Below, piece after piece: positions 33,100 to 41,946 of a stretch of DNA of 64,000 nt. Origin of the DNA: JALONH01 sp046329235 (lineage in GTDB: Bacteria; Bacteroidota; Bacteroidia; Cytophagales; Cytophagaceae); assembly GCA_046329235.1 (NCBI GenBank), contig JAXLVA010000001.1, positions 3,162,001-3,226,000 on the forward strand, in the 5' to 3' direction. How positions within the stretch are numbered: position 1 is the first letter of the stretch; every line of letters starts with the position of its first letter. The notes under the pieces are model-generated. The model saw nothing but the letters and a program-made list of their open reading frames with translations. It searched no databases and was not told the DNA's origin. Position numbers and translations under genes: made by a program.

Positions 33100-33357
33100 C
33101 TATTTCACTTCTTCGAAATCGACGTATTCACCACCTCCGGCATTTTTCCCCTTATCCCCTTTTTTATTTTCGGGAATATAATTAATGCTAATGGTCCCCT
33201 CCGGTTGGGAGGATTTTCGATAAGCTTGCTGTTGTTGCTGCTGCATCTGGTCGGCCATTTTTTTAGCCGTGTGCATCACCACTACCTTTAATAAAGGCTT
33301 CATTAACCAGCGCAAAAGCAAAAAAATGATAAATGTCCAGAATATAAATTTAAACAT
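33100..33357 (-). CDS. DUF4834-like small membrane protein
   Basis: 85 residues: one N-terminal membrane helix (FKFIFWTFIIFLLLRWLMKP), a Gln run (QQQQQQ), and a C-terminal tail with YIPENKKG and YVDFEEVK. This pattern matches the Bacteroidota family DUF4834 as I know it. It is inner-membrane anchored with a cytoplasmic or periplasmic polar tail; function unknown. It lies between accD and the terminator downstream of carB, so it is transcribed separately from carB. Confidence 0.75.
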   Translation of the reverse strand: MFKFIFWTFIIFLLLRWLMKPLLKVVVMHTAKKMADQMQQQQQQAYRKSSQPEGTISINYIPENKKGDKGKNAGGGEYVDFEEVK

Positions 33358-33383
33358 GTCTGAAGTATTCGTTTTAAATAAAG

Positions 33384-33414
33384 ACGTCTTACAATAGCTT
33401 TTATTGTAAGACGT
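33384..33414 (-). terminator. Intrinsic terminator after carB
   Basis: 13-bp perfect stem ACGTCTTACAATA/TATTGTAAGACGT (33384-33396 with 33402-33414), 5-base loop, T-rich in the minus direction. Confidence 0.85.
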
Positions 33415-33437
33415 GCTTTTAAGAAGTTATAATCGAA

Positions 33438-36251
33438 TTAACGGCTCAAATACAAGTTTCTTTCGCCGTAGATTTTTTGGAAGTTCTCGTCTTCTAAATC
33501 TTTGATGAATAGAATCGCTTCACCGGTAGATTTCATTTCAGGTCCTAATTCCTTATTTACATTAGGGAATTTGTTGAATGAGAACACTGGTATTTTGATA
33601 GCGTAACCTTCTTTTTTAGGATTGAAAGTAAAGTCTTTCACTTTCTTCTCACCTAACATCACTTTAGTAGCGTAGTTTACATAAGGCTCATCATATGCTT
33701 TACAAATAAATGGAACCGTTCTGGAAGCACGTGGGTTAGCTTCGATGATGTAAACGATTTCGTCTTTCACTGCAAACTGAATGTTGATTAAACCTACGGT
33801 ATTTAATGCAACTGCGATACGTTTAGTGTAATCTTCAATTTGCTTCAATACATTATCACTTAAGTTGAAGGTAGGTAATACAGAGTGTGAGTCACCGGAG
33901 TGGATACCAGCAGGCTCTATGTGCTCCATGATACCAATGATGTATACATCTTTACCGTCACAGATAGCATCCGCTTCTGCTTCGATAGCATTTTCTAAGA
34001 AGTGATCCAACAATACGCGGTTCTCCGGATGTTCTTTCAGGATGTTAACTACGTGTTGTTCTAATTCTTTCTCATTGATAACAATCTTCATACTTTGTCC
34101 ACCTAATACATAAGAAGGACGAACTAAAAGCGGGAAGTTTAATTCTTCACATAACTCTAATGCCTGATCCGCATTTTGAATCACACCGAATTTAGGGTAT
34201 GGAATGTTGTTATCTTTTAATAAAGTAGAGAAACGTCCGCGATCTTCTGCTAAATCCAATGATTGGAAGTCAGTACCGATAATTTTAATACCGTAACGCT
34301 CTAATTTTTCAGCAAGTTTAAGAGCGGTTTGACCACCTAACTGAACGATCACACCTACCGGTTTTTCTAATAGGATAATCTCATAGATGTGTTCCCAGAA
34401 TACAGGTTCAAAGTATAATTTATCAGCGATGTCAAAGTCAGTTGATACTGTTTCAGGGTTACAGTTAATCATGATGGTTTCGTAACCACATTCTTTAGCT
34501 GCCAATACACCGTGTACACAAGAGTAATCGAACTCGATACCTTGACCAATACGGTTAGGACCTGAACCTAATACGATGATTTTTTTCTTGTCGGAAGGAA
34601 TGGATTCGTTTTCACCTTCGAAAGTAGAGTAGTAGTAAGGTGTTTTTGCTTCGAATTCAGCAGAACACGTATCTACTATTTTGTATACTCTCTTAATTCC
34701 TTGCTCGTGACGTTTGTTGAATACTTCGGATTCTAAACAACGTAACAAGTGAGCAATCTGACGATCGGCATAACCTTTTTGTTTAGCAGATTGTAATAAC
34801 TCTTTAGGAAGATTTTGAATCGTATATTTTTGAATTTCTTTCTCTAATAAAACTAACTCTTCTACTTGGTTTAAAAACCAAGGATCGATCTTCGTTAATT
34901 TTTGGATGGTTTTGAAACCAACACCTAATTTGAAGGCATCATAGATATGGAACAAACGGTTCCAGCTAGGGTTTTCTAAGCTGTGTAGGATTTGATCTTG
35001 GTTGGTTAATTCTTTACCATCTGCACCTAAACCATTACGTTTGATCTCTAACGACTGACAAGCCTTTTGTAAAGCTTCTTGGAAGTTACGACCAATACCC
35101 ATCGCTTCCCCTACCGACTTCATTTGTAAACCTAAAGTACGATCAGCACCTTTAAATTTATCGAAGTTCCAACGAGGTATTTTTACAATCACATAATCTA
35201 AAGCAGGTTCGAAGAACGCACTGGTAGTTTTAGTGATTTGGTTTTTCAATTCATCTAAGTTGTAACCAATCGCTAATTTTGCAGCTATCTTTGCAATCGG
35301 ATAACCGGTTGCCTTGGATGCTAGAGCTGAAGAGCGGGACACGCGTGGGTTAATTTCGATACCGATGATGTGATCTGTTTCCGGATCTACAGAGAACTGT
35401 ACGTTACATCCACCGGCAAACTGACCGATTCCGTTCATCATCTTAATCGCTAAATCGCGCATGTTTTGATAAATCGTATCAGGTAAGGTCATAGCAGGAG
35501 CTACCGTTATGGAATCACCTGTGTGAACACCCATTGGGTCAAAGTTCTCGATAGAACAAATGATGATGATGTTACCTAAGCTATCACGTAATAATTCTAA
35601 CTCATATTCTTTCCAACCCATGATACTTTGCTCTACTAACACTTCGTGAATAGGAGAGGCATGTAAACCACGAGTTAAAGCTTCGTCAAATTTTTCAGGA
35701 TCGTTTACAAATCCACCACCGGTTCCACCTAAGGTAAAGGATGGACGAATAACCAATGGGAAGCCAATTTGTTGAGCGATTTCTTTTCCTTGTAAGAAAG
35801 AGGTAGCTGTTTCACCTTTACAAACGCCTACACCTAACTCTAACATTTTCAAACGGAATTTCTCACGATCTTCTGTTGTTTCGATAGCGTTAATATCTAC
35901 CCCGATTAAGCGAATGCCGTATTTTTTCCAAATACCTGCTTTTTCACAATCTAAACATAAGTTCAATGCTGTTTGACCACCCATCGTAGGTAGTACCGCA
36001 TCAATCTTATGTTTTTCTAAAATTTCAATAATGGATTTCTTTTCTAACGGCTTCAAGTATACGTTATCGGCAACCACTTTATCCGTCATGATAGTAGCCG
36101 GATTAGAGTTGATAAGCGTTACTTCAATTCCTTCTTCACGAAGAGAACGAGCTGCTTGTGATCCGGAATAATCAAATTCACACGCTTGACCAATGATGAT
36201 GGGACCGCTTCCGATAATTAATACTGACTTAATACTGTTATCCTTTGGCAT
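33438..36251 (-). CDS. carB: Carbamoyl-phosphate synthase large subunit (short form)
   Basis: 937 residues. Two homologous ATP-grasp halves: KSVLIIGSGPIIIGQACEFD at the start and KKIIVLGSGPNRIGQGIEFD near residue 556; RPSFTLGGTGGGF and RPSYVLGGQSMKI are the nucleotide loops. It makes carbamoyl phosphate from glutamine-derived ammonia, bicarbonate and 2 ATP for pyrimidine and arginine synthesis. E. coli CarB is about 1073 residues; this protein ends just where the C-terminal MGS-like allosteric domain would begin, so regulation by UMP/ornithine is probably absent. The ending is clean and followed by a terminator, so it is not a frameshift; short CarB is known in Bacteroidota. carA is not in the window. 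Confidence 0.95.
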   Translation of the reverse strand: MPKDNSIKSVLIIGSGPIIIGQACEFDYSGSQAARSLREEGIEVTLINSNPATIMTDKVVADNVYLKPLEKKSIIEILEKHKIDAVLPTMGGQTALNLCLDCEKAGIWKKYGIRLIGVDINAIETTEDREKFRLKMLELGVGVCKGETATSFLQGKEIAQQIGFPLVIRPSFTLGGTGGGFVNDPEKFDEALTRGLHASPIHEVLVEQSIMGWKEYELELLRDSLGNIIIICSIENFDPMGVHTGDSITVAPAMTLPDTIYQNMRDLAIKMMNGIGQFAGGCNVQFSVDPETDHIIGIEINPRVSRSSALASKATGYPIAKIAAKLAIGYNLDELKNQITKTTSAFFEPALDYVIVKIPRWNFDKFKGADRTLGLQMKSVGEAMGIGRNFQEALQKACQSLEIKRNGLGADGKELTNQDQILHSLENPSWNRLFHIYDAFKLGVGFKTIQKLTKIDPWFLNQVEELVLLEKEIQKYTIQNLPKELLQSAKQKGYADRQIAHLLRCLESEVFNKRHEQGIKRVYKIVDTCSAEFEAKTPYYYSTFEGENESIPSDKKKIIVLGSGPNRIGQGIEFDYSCVHGVLAAKECGYETIMINCNPETVSTDFDIADKLYFEPVFWEHIYEIILLEKPVGVIVQLGGQTALKLAEKLERYGIKIIGTDFQSLDLAEDRGRFSTLLKDNNIPYPKFGVIQNADQALELCEELNFPLLVRPSYVLGGQSMKIVINEKELEQHVVNILKEHPENRVLLDHFLENAIEAEADAICDGKDVYIIGIMEHIEPAGIHSGDSHSVLPTFNLSDNVLKQIEDYTKRIAVALNTVGLINIQFAVKDEIVYIIEANPRASRTVPFICKAYDEPYVNYATKVMLGEKKVKDFTFNPKKEGYAIKIPVFSFNKFPNVNKELGPEMKSTGEAILFIKDLEDENFQKIYGERNLYLSR

Positions 36252-36326
36252 GGAGGAGGGTATTTATAATTTATGTTAATGAGTTAGATTCAATAATTTG
36301 ACATCGTTTTGGACAGACAAATTGAA

Positions 36327-36334
36327 CAAAAGTA
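36327..36334 (-). promoter_or_regulatory. Putative -7 element of carB
   Basis: On the minus strand TACTTTTG matches TAnnTTTG, 75 bases upstream of the carB ATG. No clear -33 TTTG. Confidence 0.4.
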
Positions 36335-36559
36335 CGGTAAAAAGTTTTTATATAAAACATTAAATAAATATTAAGATAAAGGTGTTTGATAGTCAATTCT
36401 TTAATTTCCTTTAACACGGAATTGTACTATTTTCTATTGGATTTGTGTTAAATAAACAAAAGGCACCTTATAATAAATCAATAATAAAGGTATATAGTAG
36501 TTGCTGTTGAGAATCTATTTTGTGTGGTAATGGGAAAAGAGACCTAAGGGTTTAACGAT

Positions 36560-36592
36560 TTGATTAATATCAAGTAATAGTGACATATGTCA
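36560..36592. promoter_or_regulatory. Two adjacent dyads: FNR/CRP-like box and TGACATATGTCA
   Basis: TTGATTAATATCAA (36560-36573) fits the FNR-type consensus TTGAT-N4-ATCAA perfectly. Eight bases later TGACATATGTCA (36581-36592) is a perfect 12-bp palindrome, also compatible with a Crp/Fnr-family dimer site. They lie about 70 bases upstream of the putative -7 element of the T9SS gene, a usual activator position. No regulator gene is nearby. Confidence 0.45.
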
Positions 36593-36639
36593 TTACAAAA
36601 TAATGAATTTTATTCAAAAATTGGATTTTTTTTTTTTGC

Positions 36640-36647
36640 TATTTTTG
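36640..36647 (+). promoter_or_regulatory. Putative -7 element of the split T9SS gene
   Basis: TATTTTTG fits TAnnTTTG, 75 bases before the ATG at 36723. Confidence 0.4.
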
Positions 36648-36722
36648 CCCGAGTTGTTTAGCGATTCGAATTTTTGCTACGACTGTTTTTATTATTTAAC
36701 CGTTTTTTAATTAATAACTAAA

Positions 36723-37976
36723 ATGAAAAAACTATTACTCTTAGTGCATGTAGTATTGTTGATGCAGTACTCCTCCTATGCACAATTTGGATGTCTTGGA
36801 AATCCTAGTCTGGATGGCCCAAATGATGTTTGTCCTGGATCTTATCAAACTTATACTGCAAATGCTAGCTTTAGCAGATTTATTTACATTGAATGGGGTA
36901 CAAATACTGGAAATGCTTTTACGAAAATTAATGATAAAGATATACTATTTTATACGCAACAATATCTTGTACATAGAGATTTATCAGCAAGTGATTTAGA
37001 TTTACTTTTAAATTTTTATCCTCAAAAAGTAAAGTATCGAAGATATACTTTTGATAATGAACAAATAACATTTACTTACAGTCAACCTGGAGGATTTTCA
37101 CAAAGTGTGACGGCTTCAGTATTACCTGATTATAGAGGAAACGCTCGTATAGAAAAGGTAGAGTTATTTATAGGTGTTCGAGCAAATGTAAATACAGTGT
37201 ATTTTGATTTGGAACGCGATAATTTGTTGGGTAGTACGTGTTATTATCATGAAGGAAAATCATTGAATACACTTTCTACGTTTGATCCTACTAAAGTAAC
37301 TATAACTTCTACCTCTACCATCCCTACTTGTTCATCCGGAGGTAGCTTTGACATCCGTGAAAAAAATATCACTTTCTCAACTTACGGTTATAATTTTAAC
37401 TGGACACTAACCGACCCTTTGGGTACGAATAAAAATAGCTTGATTAGTAGTAATCGTAATGGGAACAATGTCTATATCTCATATTTAGATCGACCGGGAG
37501 TATGGAATTTATCTTGTACACTTCAGTCAGGATGTAAGATTCAAACTTTTAGTTATCCAATTACGGTAGGGAACCCGTTTGCTTTAACACCAGCAGAAAT
37601 AAGGATAGATGGTGTCAATAATTACAATTACGCTTCTTTAGTACCAACTTGCCCTAAAGCCTATCAAACAGGTTATCAAATGTCTGTTCCGATGTATAAC
37701 AATATTCCGGACTTGCAATATACCTGGACTTTGCCACCCGGCTGGCGTACCTATAATGCCTCTGCTTCATCATCGGCAACTGTTAGTGGATACACCCAGT
37801 ATACCTATAAGGGTCAATATCTAAATAGTCTAACTATGGATAGTTATGTTAAGTCAAATGGTAATATTCCGGGTGGTAATGGTCAATTAGTAATTTATGC
37901 TTGTAATGTTACAAGTAATCCCATTACCATTTCAGTGGTACCAAACGGCCCGCTGGATGTACGTTTAAATCCCTAA
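36723..37976 (+). CDS. Secreted T9SS surface protein, N-terminal part (interrupted by stop codon)
   Basis: 417 residues. A signal peptide (KKLLLLVHVVLLMQYSSYAQ) is followed by Cys-poor beta-rich Ig/PKD-like segments with phrases such as PNDVCPGSYQTYTA and TWTLPPGW typical of Bacteroidota surface adhesins. The frame ends at TAA 37974-37976, but the same frame continues openly from 37977 through the next gene (VTSCQPTVSLDPVV...) and 38013 is in phase (1290 bases from 36723). It therefore lacks a sorting domain of its own and is best seen as the 5' part of one ~935-residue gene broken by a single nonsense codon (36723-39530). Confidence 0.75.
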   Translation: MKKLLLLVHVVLLMQYSSYAQFGCLGNPSLDGPNDVCPGSYQTYTANASFSRFIYIEWGTNTGNAFTKINDKDILFYTQQYLVHRDLSASDLDLLLNFYPQKVKYRRYTFDNEQITFTYSQPGGFSQSVTASVLPDYRGNARIEKVELFIGVRANVNTVYFDLERDNLLGSTCYYHEGKSLNTLSTFDPTKVTITSTSTIPTCSSGGSFDIREKNITFSTYGYNFNWTLTDPLGTNKNSLISSNRNGNNVYISYLDRPGVWNLSCTLQSGCKIQTFSYPITVGNPFALTPAEIRIDGVNNYNYASLVPTCPKAYQTGYQMSVPMYNNIPDLQYTWTLPPGWRTYNASASSSATVSGYTQYTYKGQYLNSLTMDSYVKSNGNIPGGNGQLVIYACNVTSNPITISVVPNGPLDVRLNP

Positions 37977-38012
37977 GTTACTTCTTGCCAACCTACAGTC
38001 TCATTAGATCCC

Positions 38013-39530
38013 GTGGTATTAGCTCAGGCCTATCCGGTTACTATTAACTGGCAAGCACCTAATGGAGGTACACTGGCTAGTACTACTACCAATGAATTTG
38101 CTCCGGGTAATACTTTTACGGCTGCACCCGGCACTTATCAAGTGAGATTAAATATTGCGGATTCCAGACAATGTGTATCTGATTGGACAACTACTACGGT
38201 AATCATAGGCGGCCCGGGAGTGAACACTGCCGGTTGGAATAGCGGCGTATTGAGCGATGTGAACAACTGGAATGTTATTAGTAACTTGGCTGTAACAGAT
38301 AACTCCGATGTTTATTTTGTGGGTCAAGATAAAACTACAGGAGCTGCGAGTATAAATTATTATCGTTACGATGCCGGTTTTGCTAAATGGATACCTACGC
38401 CGGCTTTCCCACAGCCTACCGCTGGTGTGCGTAGTGGAACAAATGCCATTGCTATAGCTCTGGGTACTACATTAGGTGTTTATTATGTGGATGCAAATAA
38501 TAATATTAGAAGATTAACAGCTACGACGGATGTTACCGTTTTTGGTGGGTTTAATGCAGATTTAATTAAACTAGATCCTGCGGGTACTTTAAACACGGCT
38601 AAGCTTGTTTATCATAACTATATAGATAATTATATTTATTCATGGAGTCCTTTGAGCCCTACTACCCCATCTACTTTTTATGTTAGCTACCCAACCAAAT
38701 ATGATATTGGTATTAATAATGGTCGAGTGTTTTATGTGAATGCTAATGAAAGTGCTATTTATTACAAAGATTTAAGTGAAAACAATCCTTCTAATAAAGG
38801 TACCTTATTAACGTCTTTGTATAGTATTAACTGTTACACGGATATTGTGTTTGACGCAAGCGGTAATGTGTATTATGCTACCTGCGATGGGAATATCTAT
38901 ATATGTAAGAAAAATGTGTCTAATGGGTACGATGCACCGGTTTCTATTCAAGTACCATCTTCCCGTGCTTGTGATGGACACTTAACTATGAATATGGCTA
39001 CCGGTACTATTTACTATACAGGGTACGATAATCGCTTGTATCAACAGTATGTAATGAATTTAGCTACCAATCAATGGGGTAATGTACCCGCTACTCAATC
39101 GTATGGAGATGTAGCAGGTCGCAGCTTGGTATTTCAAGCCCCGCACTTGTTTTATGTGGGTGATAATAATTTAGTTTATAATTTGTACTATTTCCAAGGT
39201 TGTACACCGAGTCCGTTACGTATGGCGGGGGATGATAGCGATCACATTACTTCTGATAATCAAATCTACACTGCCGGAAATGTACAGCCATCAAGCACTG
39301 CCGGTAAAGCTTTTCCTAATCCATTTGCCGATCAGTTGTCTGTATTGGTAGAAGGAAGTGGCACGGCAGTATTAAAGATAACCGATGTAAATGGGAAAGT
39401 TGTCATGAAAGAAGAATATGGATTTGATGAAAAGCAAATTACCACTTCTGATTGGGTACAAGGGATGTACTTGTGTACCGTGGAGCAAAATGGTCATATA
39501 CTTTATACGGCTAAATTGATTAAGCAATAA
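38013..39530 (+). CDS. T9SS surface protein, C-terminal part: beta-propeller-like repeats and sorting domain
   Basis: 505 residues from a GTG; in the same frame as the upstream 417-residue gene and separated from it only by TAA 37974-37976 and 12 codons. No signal peptide. It contains about six repeats of the form hxYYVDANNNIRRL, VFYVNANESAIYYKDL, VYYATCDGNIYIC, IYYTGYDNRLYQQ and LFYVGDNNLVYNLYY, which look like blades of a tectonin/fucose-lectin-type propeller. The last ~75 residues are a type A T9SS sorting domain (FPNPFADQLSVLVEG...GMYLCTVEQNG...KLIKQ). Without the upstream signal peptide it could not be secreted, so as it stands it is probably a pseudogene fragment, unless the stop is read through or is a sequence error. 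Confidence 0.7.
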   Translation: MVLAQAYPVTINWQAPNGGTLASTTTNEFAPGNTFTAAPGTYQVRLNIADSRQCVSDWTTTTVIIGGPGVNTAGWNSGVLSDVNNWNVISNLAVTDNSDVYFVGQDKTTGAASINYYRYDAGFAKWIPTPAFPQPTAGVRSGTNAIAIALGTTLGVYYVDANNNIRRLTATTDVTVFGGFNADLIKLDPAGTLNTAKLVYHNYIDNYIYSWSPLSPTTPSTFYVSYPTKYDIGINNGRVFYVNANESAIYYKDLSENNPSNKGTLLTSLYSINCYTDIVFDASGNVYYATCDGNIYICKKNVSNGYDAPVSIQVPSSRACDGHLTMNMATGTIYYTGYDNRLYQQYVMNLATNQWGNVPATQSYGDVAGRSLVFQAPHLFYVGDNNLVYNLYYFQGCTPSPLRMAGDDSDHITSDNQIYTAGNVQPSSTAGKAFPNPFADQLSVLVEGSGTAVLKITDVNGKVVMKEEYGFDEKQITTSDWVQGMYLCTVEQNGHILYTAKLIKQ

Positions 39531-39578
39531 GCATTATAATGAATAAATCAATGTCGTTTAGTTAAGATTATTTTAAAA

Positions 39579-39598
39579 CCCACGGTTAAAACCGTGGG
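39579..39598. repeat. REP-like palindrome CCCACGGTT..AACCGTGGG
   Basis: Near-perfect inverted repeat with short A-rich loop; paired with the related hairpin at 39658-39677, the two in inverse orientation and sharing flank GGGCTgcCTAC / GTAGCCC. Confidence 0.7.
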
Positions 39599-39657
39599 CT
39601 GCCTACTGCCTTCGAATGTAGTTTATCATTAAAGTTGACGGTCTTGGAAATAGGTAG

Positions 39658-39677
39658 CCCACCATTTTAATGGTGGG
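39658..39677. repeat. REP-like palindrome CCCACCATT..AATGGTGGG
   Basis: 9-bp perfect arms around TT. Second half of the REP pair; stem bases changed in a compensating way relative to 39579-39598. Confidence 0.7.
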
Positions 39678-39725
39678 GGCAATAATAAATTCCCTAACTA
39701 AACTACATTGATTTATATTTAACTC

Positions 39726-39759
39726 AAGAGCCTGTATGAAATAACTCATGCAGGCTCTT
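39726..39759. terminator. Intrinsic terminator-like hairpin
   Basis: AAGAGCCTGTATGA (39726-39739) pairs with TCATGCAGGCTCTT (39746-39759) with one G-T pair, 6-base loop, followed by AT-rich sequence. Confidence 0.7.
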
Positions 39760-39839
39760 ATTATATTATACTAAAGTAGATACATAGACGTTATTATTTG
39801 GTTTTACTTTTTAATGAACTCTGAAGTTACAAGAGCAAG

Positions 39840-41789
39840 ATGAATCACATGGTATTAAAGGAGGCAAGAACAAAAAAGTTTACGAAGCAGAAAGGCTGGA
39901 GATATATGTGGCTTTTGTTTTTTACCTCTATATATTCTTTACATGCCCAAAAAGAAGCCTGTCAATATTTTTATTGGAAAGACTCTGGAATTAAGTTTAA
40001 CAAACAAGGGATAGAAGCTTACACGAATACCAACAACATATCACACATTCAAGCAGGTAAAGATTTTTCCCCTGTATTATGTGATACAGCAGGAAACCTG
40101 CTTATGTACACCAATATGGAAACCATTTATGACCGTAGTGGGAATGTGATGAAAAATGGAGATGGTTTATTGGCAAATAGAAATGGAATTCAAGGAGCGG
40201 TATGGGTGGACTTACCTGCCAGTAGAGGGCGTTATTATTATTTGTTTTATAGTGATGCTAAAGGTACCCAATTTGGGAATTTCCCGCATGATTCAATCGT
40301 TTCTTACGCTTTGATAGATATGCAGGGGAATGGAGGTTTAGGCAAAGTAGTTCAGAAGAATGTTTTATTACATGGAGGTTCTTCCGGTTTTATAGCAGCG
40401 GTACGTCATAAAAATGATGTAGATACCTGGGTAATGACGTATCATTTCCATCGCAAAGAGTTTATGGCTTATTTGGTAAGCTCTTGCGGAATTATAGGTC
40501 CGGTTATTAGTAAAGATATTGCCGATATAAATATAGCAGGAATAATGGATCCCTTCCCCCAATTACGATTTTCACCACAAGGTAATATGCTTGCTTGTTT
40601 ACATGGTACTAAACCAAATGTTGGTCAAGGTGTAGTAGGTTTATGGGATTTTGATAATGAAACCGGCTTGCTTACATATAAGTATGGAATAGAAGGTGCT
40701 CCTATCAATTATTTTTTCTCGCCTTCCGGGCAGTATGTCTATACTTGTAATCAATGGCTTCAGGGATTAGTACAGTATGATGTTACCGAACCGGATAGTG
40801 TGAGTTGTTATGCTTCGCGCTATGAATTATCGCCTATGAATACAAGTGGTTATAGTGGTCCTTCTTCAGATTATGCAGCTCATTTATATGGTCAGGATGG
40901 GAGTATTTATATGCCTATCATACCGGGTATTCCGGCGGTATGGTTAACTCGTATTACATACCCTAATCGTAAGGGAGCTGCCGCACAGCTGGACACTATA
41001 GATAAGAATAGTAAGATTGCCTATAATCTTTTTATCCATGACCACATGTATAGTTATTATCGTCCGGGGTATCGCACACCGGTTTATGATATAGGGGAGC
41101 CTAAGATAGCTAAGTTATACATCTGCGCCGGCGTAGAAGGTACTTTTTTACATGAGGGCTCACTGGCAGGAGATTCTTGTGTATGGAAGTTTGGAGATGG
41201 GAAACAAGCAACCTTAATTGGTAATTTGAATGCAGAGGTGCATCATACCTACGCTCAGGCAGGTACCTATGAAATAGAATTGATACGTTATTTTAAATGT
41301 GCTACAGATACGGCTCGTCAAACATTGAAAGTGAATTCAACTCCGAAAGTGAGCGCACTGTCGGATACGGTCTATTACTGTGGAGAGCCGTTTGACTTAG
41401 AAGTAACGAGTCCGGATGCCATTCGTTTTATGTGGAGCACCGGATCGGATAGAAATAGTATCCAAGTTAGTTCAGGGGGAAAATATAGAGTGGAGGTTTC
41501 TCATGCTTGTGGAACATTACAGGATAGTACCTATGTGCAAGATATGGGCTTACAAATACCTAACTTAGTTACAGCTAATGGAGATCAAAAGAATGATTAT
41601 TTTGAACTAGTGAGGAGAGGAACAGATGCGGCATCGGTTCAGATATATGATAGTTGGGGTAGTCAGATTTATAGTACGGAGGATTATACTAATAGTTGGC
41701 CACCGGCGGACTTACCGGCAGGCATTTATTATTATCATTACAGCGTATTTAACTGTTCAGGCAAAGGTTGGGTACAGGTGGTGAGGTAG
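39840..41789 (+). CDS. Secreted protein with PKD domain and CHU_C (gliding-type) C-terminal domain
   Basis: 649 residues. The signal peptide region ends in FTSIYSLHAQ; translation may start at ATG 39840 or at the internal ATG 39906 (MWLLFFTSIYSLHAQ), which gives a more usual signal length. Residues about 40-420 form a beta-propeller-like region (repeats such as LRFSPQGNMLACLHG, YFFSPSGQYVYTCNQW). A PKD domain follows (CVWKFGDGKQATLIG...VHHTYAQAGTYEIEL), and the C-terminus (IPNLVTANGDQKNDYFELV...IYDSWGSQIYS...YYYHYS) is the CHU_C/type B T9SS sorting domain. It is likely displayed on the cell surface; its ligand is unknown. Confidence 0.87.
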   Translation: MNHMVLKEARTKKFTKQKGWRYMWLLFFTSIYSLHAQKEACQYFYWKDSGIKFNKQGIEAYTNTNNISHIQAGKDFSPVLCDTAGNLLMYTNMETIYDRSGNVMKNGDGLLANRNGIQGAVWVDLPASRGRYYYLFYSDAKGTQFGNFPHDSIVSYALIDMQGNGGLGKVVQKNVLLHGGSSGFIAAVRHKNDVDTWVMTYHFHRKEFMAYLVSSCGIIGPVISKDIADINIAGIMDPFPQLRFSPQGNMLACLHGTKPNVGQGVVGLWDFDNETGLLTYKYGIEGAPINYFFSPSGQYVYTCNQWLQGLVQYDVTEPDSVSCYASRYELSPMNTSGYSGPSSDYAAHLYGQDGSIYMPIIPGIPAVWLTRITYPNRKGAAAQLDTIDKNSKIAYNLFIHDHMYSYYRPGYRTPVYDIGEPKIAKLYICAGVEGTFLHEGSLAGDSCVWKFGDGKQATLIGNLNAEVHHTYAQAGTYEIELIRYFKCATDTARQTLKVNSTPKVSALSDTVYYCGEPFDLEVTSPDAIRFMWSTGSDRNSIQVSSGGKYRVEVSHACGTLQDSTYVQDMGLQIPNLVTANGDQKNDYFELVRRGTDAASVQIYDSWGSQIYSTEDYTNSWPPADLPAGIYYYHYSVFNCSGKGWVQVVR

Positions 41790-41877
41790 GCTTTGTTCAA
41801 AATGGTATTATTTCTTGCTAAAAGAACCCATAGGCCTCAGAATTACCTCTTATTTGGAGGGTGCAGGGCTCTTCGTT

Positions 41878-41907
41878 TTTGAGATTATTCAAATTCCCTT
41901 ATATTTG
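41878..41907 (+). promoter_or_regulatory. Promoter of tpiA
   Basis: TTTG (41878-41881), 18 bases, TATATTTG (41900-41907), close to the phylum consensus, 39 bases upstream of the ATG. Confidence 0.6.
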
Positions 41908-41946
41908 ACCTTTCACTATAATTTACATTAATACTTAATAGATATC

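Larger units (their letters stand above)
36252..36722. other. Divergent regulatory region carB / T9SS gene
   Basis: 471 bases without a coding frame. It holds a TACTTTTG -7 match for carB (minus, 36334-36327), two dyads at 36560-36573 and 36581-36592, and a TATTTTTG -7 match for the T9SS gene at 36640-36647. Confidence 0.6.

Noticed and set aside
33438..33470. Frameshift as the cause of the short carB
   Set aside because: The C-terminus is a smooth ending at the domain boundary, a terminator follows, and short CarB is known in this phylum.
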